Source of the DNA: Nipponacmea schrenckii
Taxonomy: Eukaryota > Mollusca > Gastropoda > Lottiidae
Reading direction: 5' to 3'
DNA: 64,000 bases
NCBI GenBank assembly: GCA_030562195.1
Contig: CM060200.1
Location: forward strand, 13,268,001-13,332,000
The notes below the pieces were generated by a model. It ran no database searches and was not told the origin of the DNA. It saw nothing but the letters and a program-made list of their open reading frames with translations. The position numbers were made by a program, and so were the translations under genes. This document shows, one piece after another, positions 38,901 through 46,354 of the stretch (positions within the stretch are counted from its first letter, which is position 1; the number at the start of each line of letters is the position of its first letter).

Positions 38901-41900
38901 GGGGCCTTCGTAACCATACCAGACACCTCATCCGGACGATGTAAAGATTGTGAAGTATATTTTGCTGTTTCCATGAACACAAATATTACCAACAGTGGCC
39001 TGATATGGAGTGTTTGTTATTTTGTTCAATTTGGAGGTATACATTGTTATGTTCAAAAGAGAAGAGTTTTATAGCTTTATGTTTTATCTTTAACAACTTA
39101 CTTGTCTCTTTCCAACTCAGGATTTTCAAACGATATGCGCTTTAGAGTCCTATCGTAAGTCTAAATAATAAAGGAAATATCAATGCCAAGATGATGCGAA
39201 AATATTTGTTTCTGCCCTTTTTTTAGCCTTTTAGTAATATTTAGACCAAGTGTACGTCGTTTGTTTCGTGTTATTTGTGGATGGATATAAAGCTTTACTC
39301 CATCAACTTCTAATAGGGTATTAGATTACTTTCTACGGGCAAAATATTGCACAGATTTTCTTCCATCGTGTCCAAACCACACCCCACTCTTCAATGAGTG
39401 CCTTCTATCATTGTAGATGCAGCAGAACCAGTATTTTCTGTCACGGTAAATGTTGATAGTATTCTAATGAAATGGCAACAAGTATGTGATCGTACCAAAG
39501 CTCGTCCAACTTTATTACAGCTTTCATACCAGCAATATCGATATAATACAACTAACTGTGTAGAAGGTAAGCCATTATGAATTAAAACTTTCTGCAATCT
39601 TATACTTGGCTGGTTCTTTCTTAAATTTATCTCGGGATATCACGAATTCCAATTGATATCATGTTCATCTCTTTTTTGGTCATCTAACAAATGACGGGGC
39701 CAAGCCCCAGGAGCTGGGGATTCAATAGAATTTTAAATGAGGAGGAGAAGGGGGGTATGAGGATGAGACAGTTTTCCAACTCTCACGAAAAGTACCCTGT
39801 TCAACTGCATTTGTGCCATATATGTAAGAGATATGCCCAGAGTTAGAGCAGATTTAGTAAGTTTAGATTATCTCAAATTGATACAAATCATTAACTGGTA
39901 ATTTATTTTCATTCGAATTGGTAAGTCTAATAAAATCAATAGAGAGGCTCCAAACTCCGGAATTTCTGACGATAAAGTTGAATTAATTGCTTTTTTTTCT
40001 CTTTGGCTTTGAGGTATAACAGTAAACATATCAAGAGAACAAACACAACATACTATAAAAGGTTTAAACCCTGGTACAAAATATATGCTGTGTTTAAGAA
40101 CCATTACTGAACTAAAATCTAGCGAATGGGTAATGAAAAACATCACAACGTCTCCAATAGTAACAGGTAAAGCGAAATGGTGTTCTTGTAAAATGGGAAT
40201 AGAACTCAGAAAAAGGCACAGACCAAGTCAGAAACCATCTTTACAATGTCAAGCTACTAAGGACTGTGTCTAATTTCTTGACTGTAATGGCTACCCTTAG
40301 TGGATTATGATGGTTTGGTAAAGGCAGCGGTTTAATTGGATTGTACGACAATCGAATACAGGCAACCAGTTCCCTCGGCAGAAAAACTGGAATGTAGCTA
40401 GGGACTATGATTCATTTGCTAGCCTGCATCCCAATCAAATCAATGCATTTATAAACTTTTTAACACGGGAAAGACGGCATATAGTCAGGTATTGGACGCA
40501 GTTCATAATAAATTGGTATGAGTTGAATGAATTTAGCCTCTTTGGTCATGTTGATACTGATGTTACAGCGAAGAATTTCTAATTTTTGGTGATATATTGT
40601 CTCAAATTTGTTGGTCTGAAAGAAAATGCTCAAAAGAATAAGTAATGCACATTAATGTATATTTCAATAATTTCAAACATAGACCATGAAGCGTCAACCT
40701 AACACTACCATGCTTGCGATTTAATAAGCATCTAAACATAACACATATTATTACCAAAGTCTGCGATAATATATTTTTTATTTTTTTAACAGAATCCGAA
40801 GTTGACTATGTGACAATATTTCTACCTATTGCACTATTCTCATTAATACTGGTACCTTTAATCTGTATCTGGTAAGTATTGCTCTAAATAAACTTTTCAT
40901 CAATTAAATAAAAAACAAGCATGCATATATTCAACCATGTAGAACTTGGTCGACATTGAAAACTGGTTGTTCGAGGGTTCAATCTCCCAATGGTTAAGAT
41001 GAATTTTCGGATTTTTCAATCCGATTTCCCCTTAAGACCACAGCACTACCTTCACTTATAGTGTTTAGAAATACAGTAGCTTTTTTCAATATAAATAAGA
41101 ACAATTATTATGGATATACACTTCTAGAATATTGAAAGTGAGGATAAGACAACACAAGACTTCCTGCAACATGACTAATGGGAAATCAGCACTGAGTCAA
41201 CACCTTATAGAAAACCCTAACCATATTATACAATGGGATGAGTCTGAAGCCCTGGCTACTAATCTCCCAGACGAAACTATCCGCAAATACCATGAAAGCA
41301 TCCTAATAAGAAAACTTCAACCCACCCTCAATAGAGACCAAGGATACCATTTACCAAGAATATGGGACACTGTACTGCTTTGATCTGTTAATCCTTCATC
41401 CATAGTATCCACTGGCTTCACTCATCTGACTGTATTATCCCTATTAATTCCTTAATTGTTAATTGCATGGTTTCCTTTGTTGTTTTAGCTAACTATACTG
41501 TTGTTATTGTTGCCTATATATACCTATTTGCTTGTTGTTCATATCATTGTATTCCTGATGACGGTGTGAGAACCACATTGAAACGTTGAAAGTAATAAAT
41601 ATTCTAGAAGTGTATATCCATAATAATTGTTCTTATTTATCTATACCTGTGCTTCTAATATGCCATTGAAGGATTATTTACGTCATTTTTTTCAATATGT
41701 TATAACAAATGAATTTTGTGTAGTAGTTTACTCAATCCCATACTCAAGTCCTCTTATATTTTCAATATATGAATGTCCCATTTTGTTTTTCAGTGTATGT
41801 AAAATACGTCGTCTATTTAAACGGAGCTATACTGTCAAGGTAAGCATTCATTTGCGTATAATTTTTTATATAATGAAATAGAATATATAATTAAAAACAA

Positions 41901-43132
41901 ATCAAAATAAATTTTATAATGAAATCCAATTGATTCTTGCCTAGCTTCACATGTGATATCACATTTGTTACGATTTATTACATTCAACATATCCATTGAA
42001 GGTGTCGAATCCTATGATCTAGTATTATCCCATAGAGATGTGATCAACTTAAAATGGGGCCAGACAGACTTGCAACTCTCAGTTTACTTACCGGCTAATA
42101 TCCACTCCGATCAGCTCATTGTTTGACAATTCCGATTCACTCAGATTAAATAAATCAATTTCTTATTTCTACCAGAACAAGGGCAAAATGCAACTACGAT
42201 TCGAGCGCAAGTGATCTGCACTCAGATTTACCTTGATTCTACCAGTAACTGGAATTGGTAGAAAATACCTCATAGTTTATGACACTCGTAAGAACTACTT
42301 GAGTAATACAACCTCACACCTAATACCTGGTGCTTCTGCTTACACAGTTTTCTGTTATTTGTAGCATGTAAGAGCGGAGAAATCTGAGTATACTGCCTAC
42401 GATGAAATCGAGGAAGGTAACGGTATCATAGAAGAAGGCCCTCAAGGTATCAATCGTTCAGAGGAAGTACCACTTAATAGCCTTACCACAGAGGCAAGCC
42501 CACCAGATAGCAATAACATAGACGGGGATCCACTAGATGATAATCGCAGGGAAGAAAAACCTATAGGAAGCAATCGTACAGAGGAAGTCACATTAAATAG
42601 CCTTGCCACAGAAACAAACCCACTAGATAGCAATCATATAGACAGAGATCCACTCAATAACAATCGCACAGAAGCAAACCCAGTAGAAAGCAATAGCGGT
42701 TTAATGGAATCGGAGAGAATATTACATAGCCACAGAATAGAATCAGAGTCAATAGATCAAAATAACGTAGAAGCAGGGCCAATAGATAGGAATGACACAA
42801 ATACAGACCCACTAACAAGCAACCACATAGAAGCAATCCAGCTAGATAGCAATCTCATAGCAGATGAACCACTAAATAATAATTCAACATCTACGAACTC
42901 TTACGTATCTGGAACAACTACAAGTTATCATATGATCTTCTTGTCTGAATCTAGTGGCATTCCAATTGAGAACAATATATTGGACGATGACTATATTCGT
43001 GTCGATACTACTTCATTCAATCCTTATACAGAGCATACCTTTCACAATGGTCATTGTAGACTATCGACTGAAAAAAATTCTGGACATGTTGAAATTTCAA
43101 ATGGATATGAGCAGCACTCAATGAACGAATGA
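32726..43132 (+). CDS. gp130-like class I cytokine receptor (multi-exon gene)
   Basis: A cell-surface receptor that should bind a helical cytokine and, by family, signal through JAK/STAT. The coding join I support is 32726-about 32906 (then broken), 33522-33651, 34072-34265, 35313-35482, 37018-37168, 37464-37552, 37928-38138, 38390-38538, 38862-39036, 39417-39566, 40014-40166, 40793-40871, 41794-41839, 42365-43132. From 33522 onward every junction is GT/AG, phases match, and the frame stays open for about 820 codons. Domain order is Ig, five FN3 domains (two exons each), one membrane helix, and a long tail, as in vertebrate gp130. The first FN3 has a Cys pair nine residues apart (CINYNGKSMNC), the spacing used in gp130. 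The second ends in GYWSEKA, a half WSXWS. The ectodomain has about ten N-glycosylation sequons. Start codon and signal peptide are not resolved. A Domeless or LIFR relative is the alternative label; orthology needs a tree. Confidence 0.93.
32907..33350. other. Low-quality or decayed stretch interrupting the Ig exon
   Basis: From about 32907 the sequence becomes a chain of homopolymers (runs of A, T, C and G such as ccccgg, aaaaaaaaagggggg, gaaaaaattttc). Parts can be aligned, with many A/T-biased changes, to 36030-36510 (for example the attaccatt and ctatatcgtggatgat anchors). Immediately after it the match to 36530-36690 becomes almost perfect. A mosaic of near-random and near-identical blocks is more like poor consensus than ageing. 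Confidence 0.6.
33351..33500 (-). mobile_element. SINE-like repeat D, copy 1
   Basis: Nearly identical to 36538-36690 over atggcagaggtagacggaca, acgcgacccatgcagtgtgc and ttttgacttaacggcaaatt, and both have a G run (7 and 12 bases). On the minus strand the tail resembles copies at 21.6, 31.25 and 51.0 kb, ending in a gtaggac-taaaactcc-attcatttcatt pattern. It lies just before the D2 exon. Confidence 0.7.
33522..33651 (+). CDS. Receptor exon: FN3 domain D2, first half
   Basis: Acceptor cttttactgttttgttag, donor g/gtatgt; phase 1 in, phase 2 out. The peptide PLEAPVFMTCINYNGKSMNC matches the start of the first cytokine-binding FN3 domain of gp130-type receptors: a Pro linker, then two Cys nine residues apart followed by S-F in place of the usual aromatic position. 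An NISY sequon lies near the end. The frame also stays open upstream of the acceptor into a SINE-like repeat, but that part is shared with a second repeat copy at 36.6 kb and is not taken as coding. Confidence 0.9.
33862..33912 (-). mobile_element. SINE-like repeat D, tail fragment in receptor intron
   Basis: On the minus strand: gcatggctgcagaaaagttg, gacataacactccattcatt, tcatttca. This matches the tail of repeat D. It lies in the intron between the two D2 exons. Confidence 0.5.
34072..34265 (+). CDS. Receptor exon: FN3 domain D2, second half
   Basis: Acceptor ttttcatttacag, donor tttacg/gtaagt; phase 2 in, phase 1 out, with no stop. It encodes INRTINCEWKSDD, an N-glycosylation site and a Cys of the second half of D2, and ends DYTIDPYIY. 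That ending parallels the DP..Y linker that precedes the hinge to the next domain in gp130. The last ~60 bases of this exon plus the donor are the founder unit of the minisatellite that fills the next intron. Confidence 0.92.
34206..35020 (+). repeat. 68-bp minisatellite made from an exon end and its donor site
   Basis: About twelve tandem copies of a 68-bp unit of the form tattgtacagtcgaaaagat, acaattacaactgattatac, aatagatccttatatttacg, gtaagtaa. The first unit is the 3' end of the D2 exon (to 34265) plus its donor; the rest fill most of the 1047-bp intron. Several units keep acggtaagta, so decoy donor sites recur every 68 bases. The unit is not a multiple of three and stops arise, so extra units are not coding. 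Confidence 0.9.
35313..35482 (+). CDS. Receptor exon: FN3 domain D3, first half
   Basis: Acceptor ttcccatttcag, donor aacaag/gtaaaa; phase 1 in, phase 0 out. It begins VKPEPVKKLDVIFN, a standard FN3 A-strand after a Pro-rich linker, then IVKWSPPLN (the conserved Trp of FN3 strand B/C) and LVYNISIVRN. It is the amino-terminal half of the membrane-distal cytokine-binding module's second domain. Confidence 0.92.
35890..36070. repeat. GC-rich intronic repeat
   Basis: An abrupt GC-rich island in AT-rich intron: cgcggacccgcgtcgggcca, agcccgactacgaaaagcgc, tgaaggcgcgagcctgctgc, a 14-base G run, then gtcctcccccagaaaatttc. The pattern (gcgcgagcc, G run, cccccagaaaatttcgaaa) resembles a repeat widespread in aquatic animal genomes, but I cannot name it. 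Short hairpins such as cgggccaagcccg occur. Both-strand open frames here are composition artefacts. Confidence 0.5.
36495..36690 (-). mobile_element. SINE-like repeat D, copy 2
   Basis: The better-preserved intronic copy. Minus strand: C run, gacagcggaaaatttgccgt, gcatgggtcgcgttgtccgt, ctgccatatcagatgaag, then gtgggacttaaaactccatt ending in cat. The tail and the gttgtccgtct core match 21.6 kb and 51.0 kb. No polymerase III box could be assigned. Confidence 0.7.
36755..36950. repeat. Fold-back element in receptor intron
   Basis: Contains an 18-base palindrome, cgaatatctcgatattcg, near 36773-36790. The attcgggcac/gtgcccgaat and cgggaac/gttcccg motifs face each other across an A/T tract. The whole can fold into one imperfect hairpin of about 190 bases. 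No ORF. Confidence 0.5.
37018..37168 (+). CDS. Receptor exon: FN3 domain D3, second half with WS motif
   Basis: Strong acceptor with a long T tract ending cag, donor tacag/gtactt; phase 0 in, phase 1 out. It encodes IKDLAPYTRYIVKITC, the L.P.T.Y.. signature of FN3 strands E-F, then NDGYWSEKAQIHITTP. The position is that of the class I receptor WSXWS box, but only the first Trp-Ser pair is kept and the second is Lys-Ala. The TTP ending and phase-1 border match the domain boundary. Confidence 0.93.
37464..37552 (+). CDS. Receptor exon: FN3 domain D4, first half
   Basis: Acceptor gcatctttag, donor ggcag/gtacgt; phase 1 in, phase 0 out. Short exon reading APENGPKILENFYT then GSRTVAVYWQ: a Pro linker and the A and B strands of a FN3 domain ending at the core Trp. 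It follows directly on the WS-bearing exon, as D4 follows D3 in gp130. Confidence 0.9.
37928..38138 (+). CDS. Receptor exon: FN3 domain D4, second half
   Basis: Acceptor aattattttag, donor gcac/gtatgt; phase 0 in, phase 1 out. It encodes GGPINNYIIRIP (strand C), VRSVTLDLPPKKLAVHVQA and TKAGSSPYSTLVIPA, the usual FN3 F-G strand ending with a .AGSSPYS turn. This is the clearest ordinary FN3 signature in the gene and supports the reading frame through all neighbouring exons. Confidence 0.92.
38390..38538 (+). CDS. Receptor exon: FN3 domain D5, first half
   Basis: Acceptor gattatttcag, donor cttg/gtaagc region with GT at 38539; phase 1 in, phase 0 out. Reads VSTDVIVEKWNGTSYKITCE then IKIYYCHG and VPIVQCL. 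It carries one NGTS sequon and three Cys. The FN3 core is weakly conserved, but position and phases fit the fifth ectodomain. Confidence 0.85.
38862..39036 (+). CDS. Receptor exon: FN3 domain D5, second half
   Basis: Acceptor tttactttcag, donor tggag/gtatac; phase 0 in, phase 1 out. Encodes LSYNVNGAFVTIPD, a CKDC pair, then VYFAVSMNTNITNSGLIW. The Y.F.V pattern is the F strand of FN3, here with added Cys. Two overlapping sequons are present. Confidence 0.87.
39417..39566 (+). CDS. Receptor exon: FN3 domain D6, first half
   Basis: Acceptor tatcattgtag, donor agaag/gtaagc; phase 1 in and out. Reads DAAEPVFSVTVNVDSILMKW, a FN3 start with the conserved Trp, then LSYQQYRYNTTNCVE. It is the membrane-proximal FN3 domain. 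The minus-strand open frame across this region is only a shadow. Confidence 0.9.
39680..39800. other. Intron block with purine-rich hairpin
   Basis: The intron between the two D6 exons (39567-40013) holds a purine-rich tract (gaggaggagaaggggggta) and a hairpin ggggccaagcccc that resembles the one in the GC-rich repeat at 35.95 kb. No coding sequence is seen. Confidence 0.3.
40014..40166 (+). CDS. Receptor exon: FN3 domain D6, second half
   Basis: Acceptor tttggctttgag, donor aacag/gtaaag; phase 1 in and out. Encodes ITVNISREQTQHTIKGLNPG followed by TKYMLCLRTITELKSSEWV and NITTSP. GL.PGT.Y.L..R is a textbook FN3 E-F strand. SSEWVMKNITTSP sits where a second WS-type motif would be, but keeps only one Trp. 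Confidence 0.92.
40793..40871 (+). CDS. Receptor exon: transmembrane helix
   Basis: Acceptor ttttttaacag, donor atctg/gtaagt; phase 1 in, phase 2 out. Begins with an acidic stalk (ESEVDY), then about twenty hydrophobic residues from VTIFLPIAL through LVPLICI, ending at a Cys split by the intron. It fits a single-pass type I membrane segment directly after the last FN3 domain. Confidence 0.93.
41132..41383 (+). pseudogene. GIY-YIG endonuclease tail of a Penelope-like element
   Basis: An open frame without a proper start, stop at 41381-41383. It reads VRIRQHKTSCNMTNGKSALS then QHLIENPNHIIQWDE, IRKYHESILIRKL, LNRDQGYHLPRIWDT. The SAL.QH...H.I.WDE, R..ES..I.. and LNRD.G..LP..WD spacing is that of the GIY-YIG endonuclease domain at the C terminus of Penelope-like polyproteins. 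The GIY-YIG motif itself and the reverse transcriptase are lost. Confidence 0.8.
41555..41590 (+). ncRNA. Candidate hammerhead ribozyme core, Penelope-like 3' end
   Basis: ctgatga followed by a possible short stem II (ggtg...cacc-like) and gaaacg, then aaagtaataaatatt. CUGAUGA-stem-GAAA is the conserved hammerhead core, known from Penelope-like elements. The cleavage-side strand was not traced with certainty. Confidence 0.5.
41794..41839 (+). CDS. Receptor exon: juxtamembrane basic segment
   Basis: Small exon, acceptor ttgtttttcag, donor tcaag/gtaagc; phase 2 in, phase 0 out. Reads CVCKIRRLFKRSYTVK: two Cys at the membrane face (possible palmitoylation sites) and a stop-transfer run of basic residues. 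There is no P.P-type Box 1, which in JAK-coupled receptors normally lies in this stretch. It is separated from the membrane exon by a Penelope-like insertion. Confidence 0.9.
42365..43132 (+). CDS. Receptor last exon: cytoplasmic tail and stop
   Basis: Acceptor ctgttatttgtag, phase 0, 255 codons then TGA at 43130. The tail starts HVRAEKSEYTAYDEIEEG, giving two close Tyr with an acidic YDEI site. Then comes an acidic, Asn-rich block of about thirteen 10-residue repeats (type P-L-D-S-N-H-I-x-x-x). The last 75 residues hold further Tyr motifs: YVSG, YHMI, DDDYIRV (an SH2/ITIM-like YxxV), NPYTEH and GYEQ. No YxxQ STAT3 box as in gp130 is seen. Minus-strand frames here are shadows. Confidence 0.92.
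   Translation, partial: HVRAEKSEYTAYDEIEEGNGIIEEGPQGINRSEEVPLNSLTTEASPPDSNNIDGDPLDDNRREEKPIGSNRTEEVTLNSLATETNPLDSNHIDRDPLNNNRTEANPVESNSGLMESERILHSHRIESESIDQNNVEAGPIDRNDTNTDPLTSNHIEAIQLDSNLIADEPLNNNSTSTNSYVSGTTTSYHMIFLSESSGIPIENNILDDDYIRVDTTSFNPYTEHTFHNGHCRLSTEKNSGHVEISNGYEQHSMNE
42440..42883 (+). repeat. Coding 30-bp minisatellite in receptor tail
   Basis: About thirteen diverged 30-bp units in frame, each giving ten residues such as PLNSLTTEAS, PPDSNNIDGD, PLDSNHIDRD, PLNNNRTEAN, PIDRNDTNTD, PLTSNHIEAI, QLDSNLIADE. One longer, degenerate unit interrupts the array near its middle. The block is hydrophilic and probably disordered. The unit is a multiple of three, so copy changes keep the frame. 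Confidence 0.85.
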
Positions 43133-43144
43133 GAGTTGAAGTCA

Positions 43145-43345
43145 ATTAAAGGGATACTGCGTCTTAGCATGAACATGAAATTTTAGTTCTCAATAACAGT
43201 CAATATGAGTATATATTCATCAGTAAACTTACCTAGTGTCATAAAGTAAAAGAATTGCTTGAAATCTGGAAAACTCACAAAACTTCATTTATTAAGCGTA
43301 TTATAATAAAAAAATGTATCTTTACTTACTTAGTTTTTTGGATAT
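43145..43345 (+). repeat. Dispersed repeat B, copy in receptor 3' UTR
   Basis: Starts 13 bases after the receptor stop. It shares agggatactgcgtcttag, tatattcatcagtaaactta, gtgtcataaagtaaaagaat and ttattaagcgt with copies at 57520-57790 (minus) and 60200-60370 (plus), and a short piece at 51120-51165. No ORF or terminal repeat is seen, so the class is unknown; a SINE or MITE are both possible. Confidence 0.7.
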
Positions 43346-43510
43346 TTGTTTATTTTTTTATGTTATTTATGGCAGCAGGTATATTTACTGATGAAAAGAG
43401 CTGATGAAATGTAAAAACAGAAACATGTTGATGCCCAAGAGTTTCAGGCTATCTATGAAAACTGATCTTTTTCAGACTGCGATTCTCACGTCTGGATTTA
43501 TTTTGTGTCT

Positions 43511-43525
43511 GTAGTTACGGGCCTG
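43511..43525. mobile_element. Solo terminus of the same hAT family
   Basis: gtagttacgggcctg matches the right end of the 27.5-kb MITE. No partner end found nearby, so it is a fragment in the receptor 3' UTR region. Confidence 0.45.
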
Positions 43526-43621
43526 CTTGGTTTACAGTCAACTTTGTTTAATTGTAAATGTTGTTAGCTTATATCTTTATATAAATGCTTTTTTGAACTT
43601 TTTGTATAAGTGTACGTGTAA

Positions 43622-43700
43622 ATTAAATGTGGAGCTATTGCCCTTGTAAATTAAACCACGTTCAATATTTCACAATTTTTGCCGAGTGTGTTCCTGCTGT
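43622..43700 (+). terminator. Candidate poly(A) signals of the receptor gene
   Basis: Two ATTAAA hexamers at 43622-43627 and 43650-43655 lie about 500 bases after the stop. They are followed by a T/G-rich stretch near 43680-43700 (gccgagtgtgttcctgctgt) that could act as the downstream element. I saw no AATAAA closer to the stop. The implied 3' UTR is about 540 bases and includes a dispersed repeat. Confidence 0.45.
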
Positions 43701-45731
43701 ATTAGCATTACTTATTTACTAAATATATATTTTTTCGCATTTTCAAACATATTTTCATCCAACTTTATTTCCCACACCCAAATCGTCTTCTTTTGCATAC
43801 CTGGATCCATACGCTATCTATTTTACGCTAGCATATAAAATTTCCCATGTATTTAATTACAACTGAACCTTCCCCGGCTAACCTAGATTTATTTTCATTA
43901 TGCTACCAAGCCTATACGATTGTTTTCTCAAAACTGAAAGAGCTTGGGTACACTAATCGACTTGCCCGAAGATGAAACTACCAAATTCCGTCAATCTAGA
44001 GAAGCCCATTGGATTGAGACATTAATTACAGCAAAATCTATAAGAGTTAATGTTCACCATAGTGCGGGCATAGCACCCTTTGTCGTCCCCTTCAATACAA
44101 CCAGTAATAGATAGTTCAGGTCCCTTATAAGAGTCTTCAAGAGAAATTCCCCCAGAAAAATGATAGTGGCATATTCCAAAAATCAAACTTAAAACTATCT
44201 GTACTAAACAGGTACTTCTCGCCCATTGGCGAATTCTAAATCGTCGAAATAGTTTTGTGGACTGTAGCCTCTACATATATATAAATAAGAGTGGTGTCCC
44301 TTTTCTTACAAGTAAATCATTGCGATTTTAAAATGCATGGTTACCCATATTAAGATACCAATTGTACCTTGATCTCAGGCACGGGGATCTTTCCGGAAAG
44401 CTTATCAGTAAAAGGCTAGTACTGACATCATACCTTCGAGATTGTAGCCTTCTTAGCCAATTGTATCCATAATTATCCGTGTTAAAAAGTTAAAATGACG
44501 ACTCTATATTTAGAAGAACGAATAAACATGTAACATATTAGCCTCAGATGCAACTATTGATATTTCCCGCATTATCCGTACCCATTTTCAGCTGGATCGA
44601 CTGGAATGTAAAGGACTATCAGCAAGAAGCACACCCTTTTGGATACCCCAAATTTCGTAATGCCTCATCTTTGTTCCCTTTTTTTAAAACAAACCGCCCA
44701 CACCATCCGATCTCTGATGCCTAGAAATATTACTCTAGAGCTATCTTAAGGGTTTAGTAGACATCAGTTCCAATGGATTGAAGACGCTACCCTAGATCAT
44801 ATAAGATCAGTATAATGACGAAGTGGAATTTTGTCTTGGTATTTTATCATGGACGTCAGTTGATCTGATCAAAGTTGAGAGCCATCTATCACCTTATCTC
44901 CTACATTACAATTGATTGCTTTCAAATGATCACCTGATTGAATTGAACAGTTTCATCTCTTCTTTAATTTAATCATCTTGATTCAAATATCATTTACATT
45001 TCCCTTCTAGTTTTTGCCACTCGCAGTCCAATTTACTCCATTTCGAATTTCCAACTTCTATAGAATCGCTTAACTCAATTTGCTTGTTGGAAGCCTTATT
45101 TGTGGCTGTTGACGAGTGCTTGGCGTCTAATCCGAGGCTTGAAGCGTCTCTCTTGCTCTCAAACTTGATTAGAAATAAAAGTAATTATCGGCCAACAGGA
45201 TAGAGCAAATTAAATCAGTGTGAAGGCATCACTGATAGTTAGGAAGTGACTTTTGTACGTTTGTTTTGTGAACTGATTAAGACCATCTTTCTTCAACACG
45301 CGACCCTAACAAGTACAGACAGCATGATTGTATTACGATTGATACAAATGAAGTCATTATATCACTGCTCTCTAGATTTTTAATACAAATAATATATCCA
45401 GAGACTATCTCTCTTTATTCGGTATGGTCCGTATAAAAAGTGTTGTGTACGAAGTGGTATGTAAAGATCTATGTGGGTCGGAATTTTCAGGATACGACCC
45501 GTACATGAACCCGTCAATACCAGGAAATTACAAATTCTACGATCACACACAGTGCCGAACGTGAAAATTTACTTTCCGAAACCGGAAAGATATTTGTAGC
45601 TATATGTACACAATAAGCTTACCCGACTCGAACAAAATTTCGGAAGTTTTTTTTTACAGCTTGTTCATTTCGATATGAACGCAGTTTTAACTAAAGATTT
45701 CTTTGGATTTTGAGTAAATCTGGCATGAAGA
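43701..45731. other. Post-receptor intergenic DNA, nothing recognised
   Basis: No exon-like or repeat structure that I could support. Confidence 0.4.
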
Positions 45732-45803
45732 ATGAATCGGGTCATAATACTTCTTTTTACTTTATTTCTGAGAACGGTGTGCGATCGGCTTGAAGTAGTA
45801 TCA
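45732..45803 (+). CDS. Signal-peptide-like ORF, possible first exon
   Basis: MNRVIILLFTLFLRTVCDRL then EVVS and stop: Arg, eleven hydrophobic residues, and a likely cleavage near VC-D. Possible donors at gaa/gtagta or gta/gtatca. About 2.6 kb after the receptor stop on the same strand. It could begin a secreted or membrane protein, but no second exon can be proven. Confidence 0.3.
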
Positions 45804-45876
45804 TAAACTAGCCGCAAGAGTTGTAATAAGGTAAAGATGGAAAGGAATCATTTTCGTTGTAGAAGTATCATTAGAA

Positions 45877-46122
45877 ATGTATGATTACTTTATCACCAAC
45901 AGGTTAATGAGAACCAGTGCGTCACCTAAGGATGATATGGTAGTAGCGGCGTTACTTACTGATTACAATAATTTTCTGTTTCATAAACAATTAAACTTAT
46001 ACAGTATTCGTAAGTTGCTATGTCTAGCACGTTATAGTTTTTCTTTCCAGAATCTTTTTTCTATCTTCAATGTAAGAAACTATATATCGAGAAATAATTT
46101 GTACGATTCCTGGTTTAACTAA
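45877..46122 (+). CDS. Unrecognised 81-codon ORF
   Basis: ATG at 45877, TAA at 46120. The peptide contains MRTSASPKDDMVVAALLTDY and is otherwise rich in aromatic residues. An acceptor-like ttttcgttgtag lies just upstream and another, ccaacag, inside. It might follow the signal-like ORF at 45732. No domain recognised. Chance length is possible in this composition. Confidence 0.2.
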   Translation: MYDYFITNRLMRTSASPKDDMVVAALLTDYNNFLFHKQLNLYSIRKLLCLARYSFSFQNLFSIFNVRNYISRNNLYDSWFN

Positions 46123-46354
46123 ATCCCATACAAATACAGACTCTTGTGAGTAATATCCATTGTTTCCAATGTTATTTTCTTCTTTATCTCAACTTTCAAT
46201 TTGGTTTAATGTGAGCTGCAGACTGATTTGATTTTCAATTTACCATCTAACGGGATTTGACTAGTCTCCCGAGATTAGGCGAGATACAAACACAAGTTAG
46301 AAGTTCCATGTTTTCCTCGCGCTCATCAATCAAACCATAATAGGCAGTGCAAAG

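Larger units (their letters stand above)
41093..41638 (+). mobile_element. Penelope-like element remnant with 41-bp inverted ends
   Basis: Bounded by a perfect 41-bp inverted repeat (41093-41133 and 41598-41638). Between them is the C-terminal part of a Penelope-like reverse transcriptase/endonuclease and a 3' UTR ending in a hammerhead-like motif. The 5' reverse transcriptase part is missing. It sits in the intron between the membrane and juxtamembrane exons of the receptor, on the same strand. Inverted or fold-back ends are common in this class. Confidence 0.82.

Noticed and set aside
39391..39597. Minus-strand 68-codon ORF
   Set aside because: Antisense shadow of the D6 first-half exon.
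40965..41005. gagggttcaatctcccaatg resembling a tRNA T-arm
   Set aside because: No matching acceptor stem or A box could be found; probably a chance or old SINE piece.
42442..42836. Minus-strand ORFs rich in Leu/Ser
   Set aside because: Exact shadows of the receptor's repetitive tail exon.
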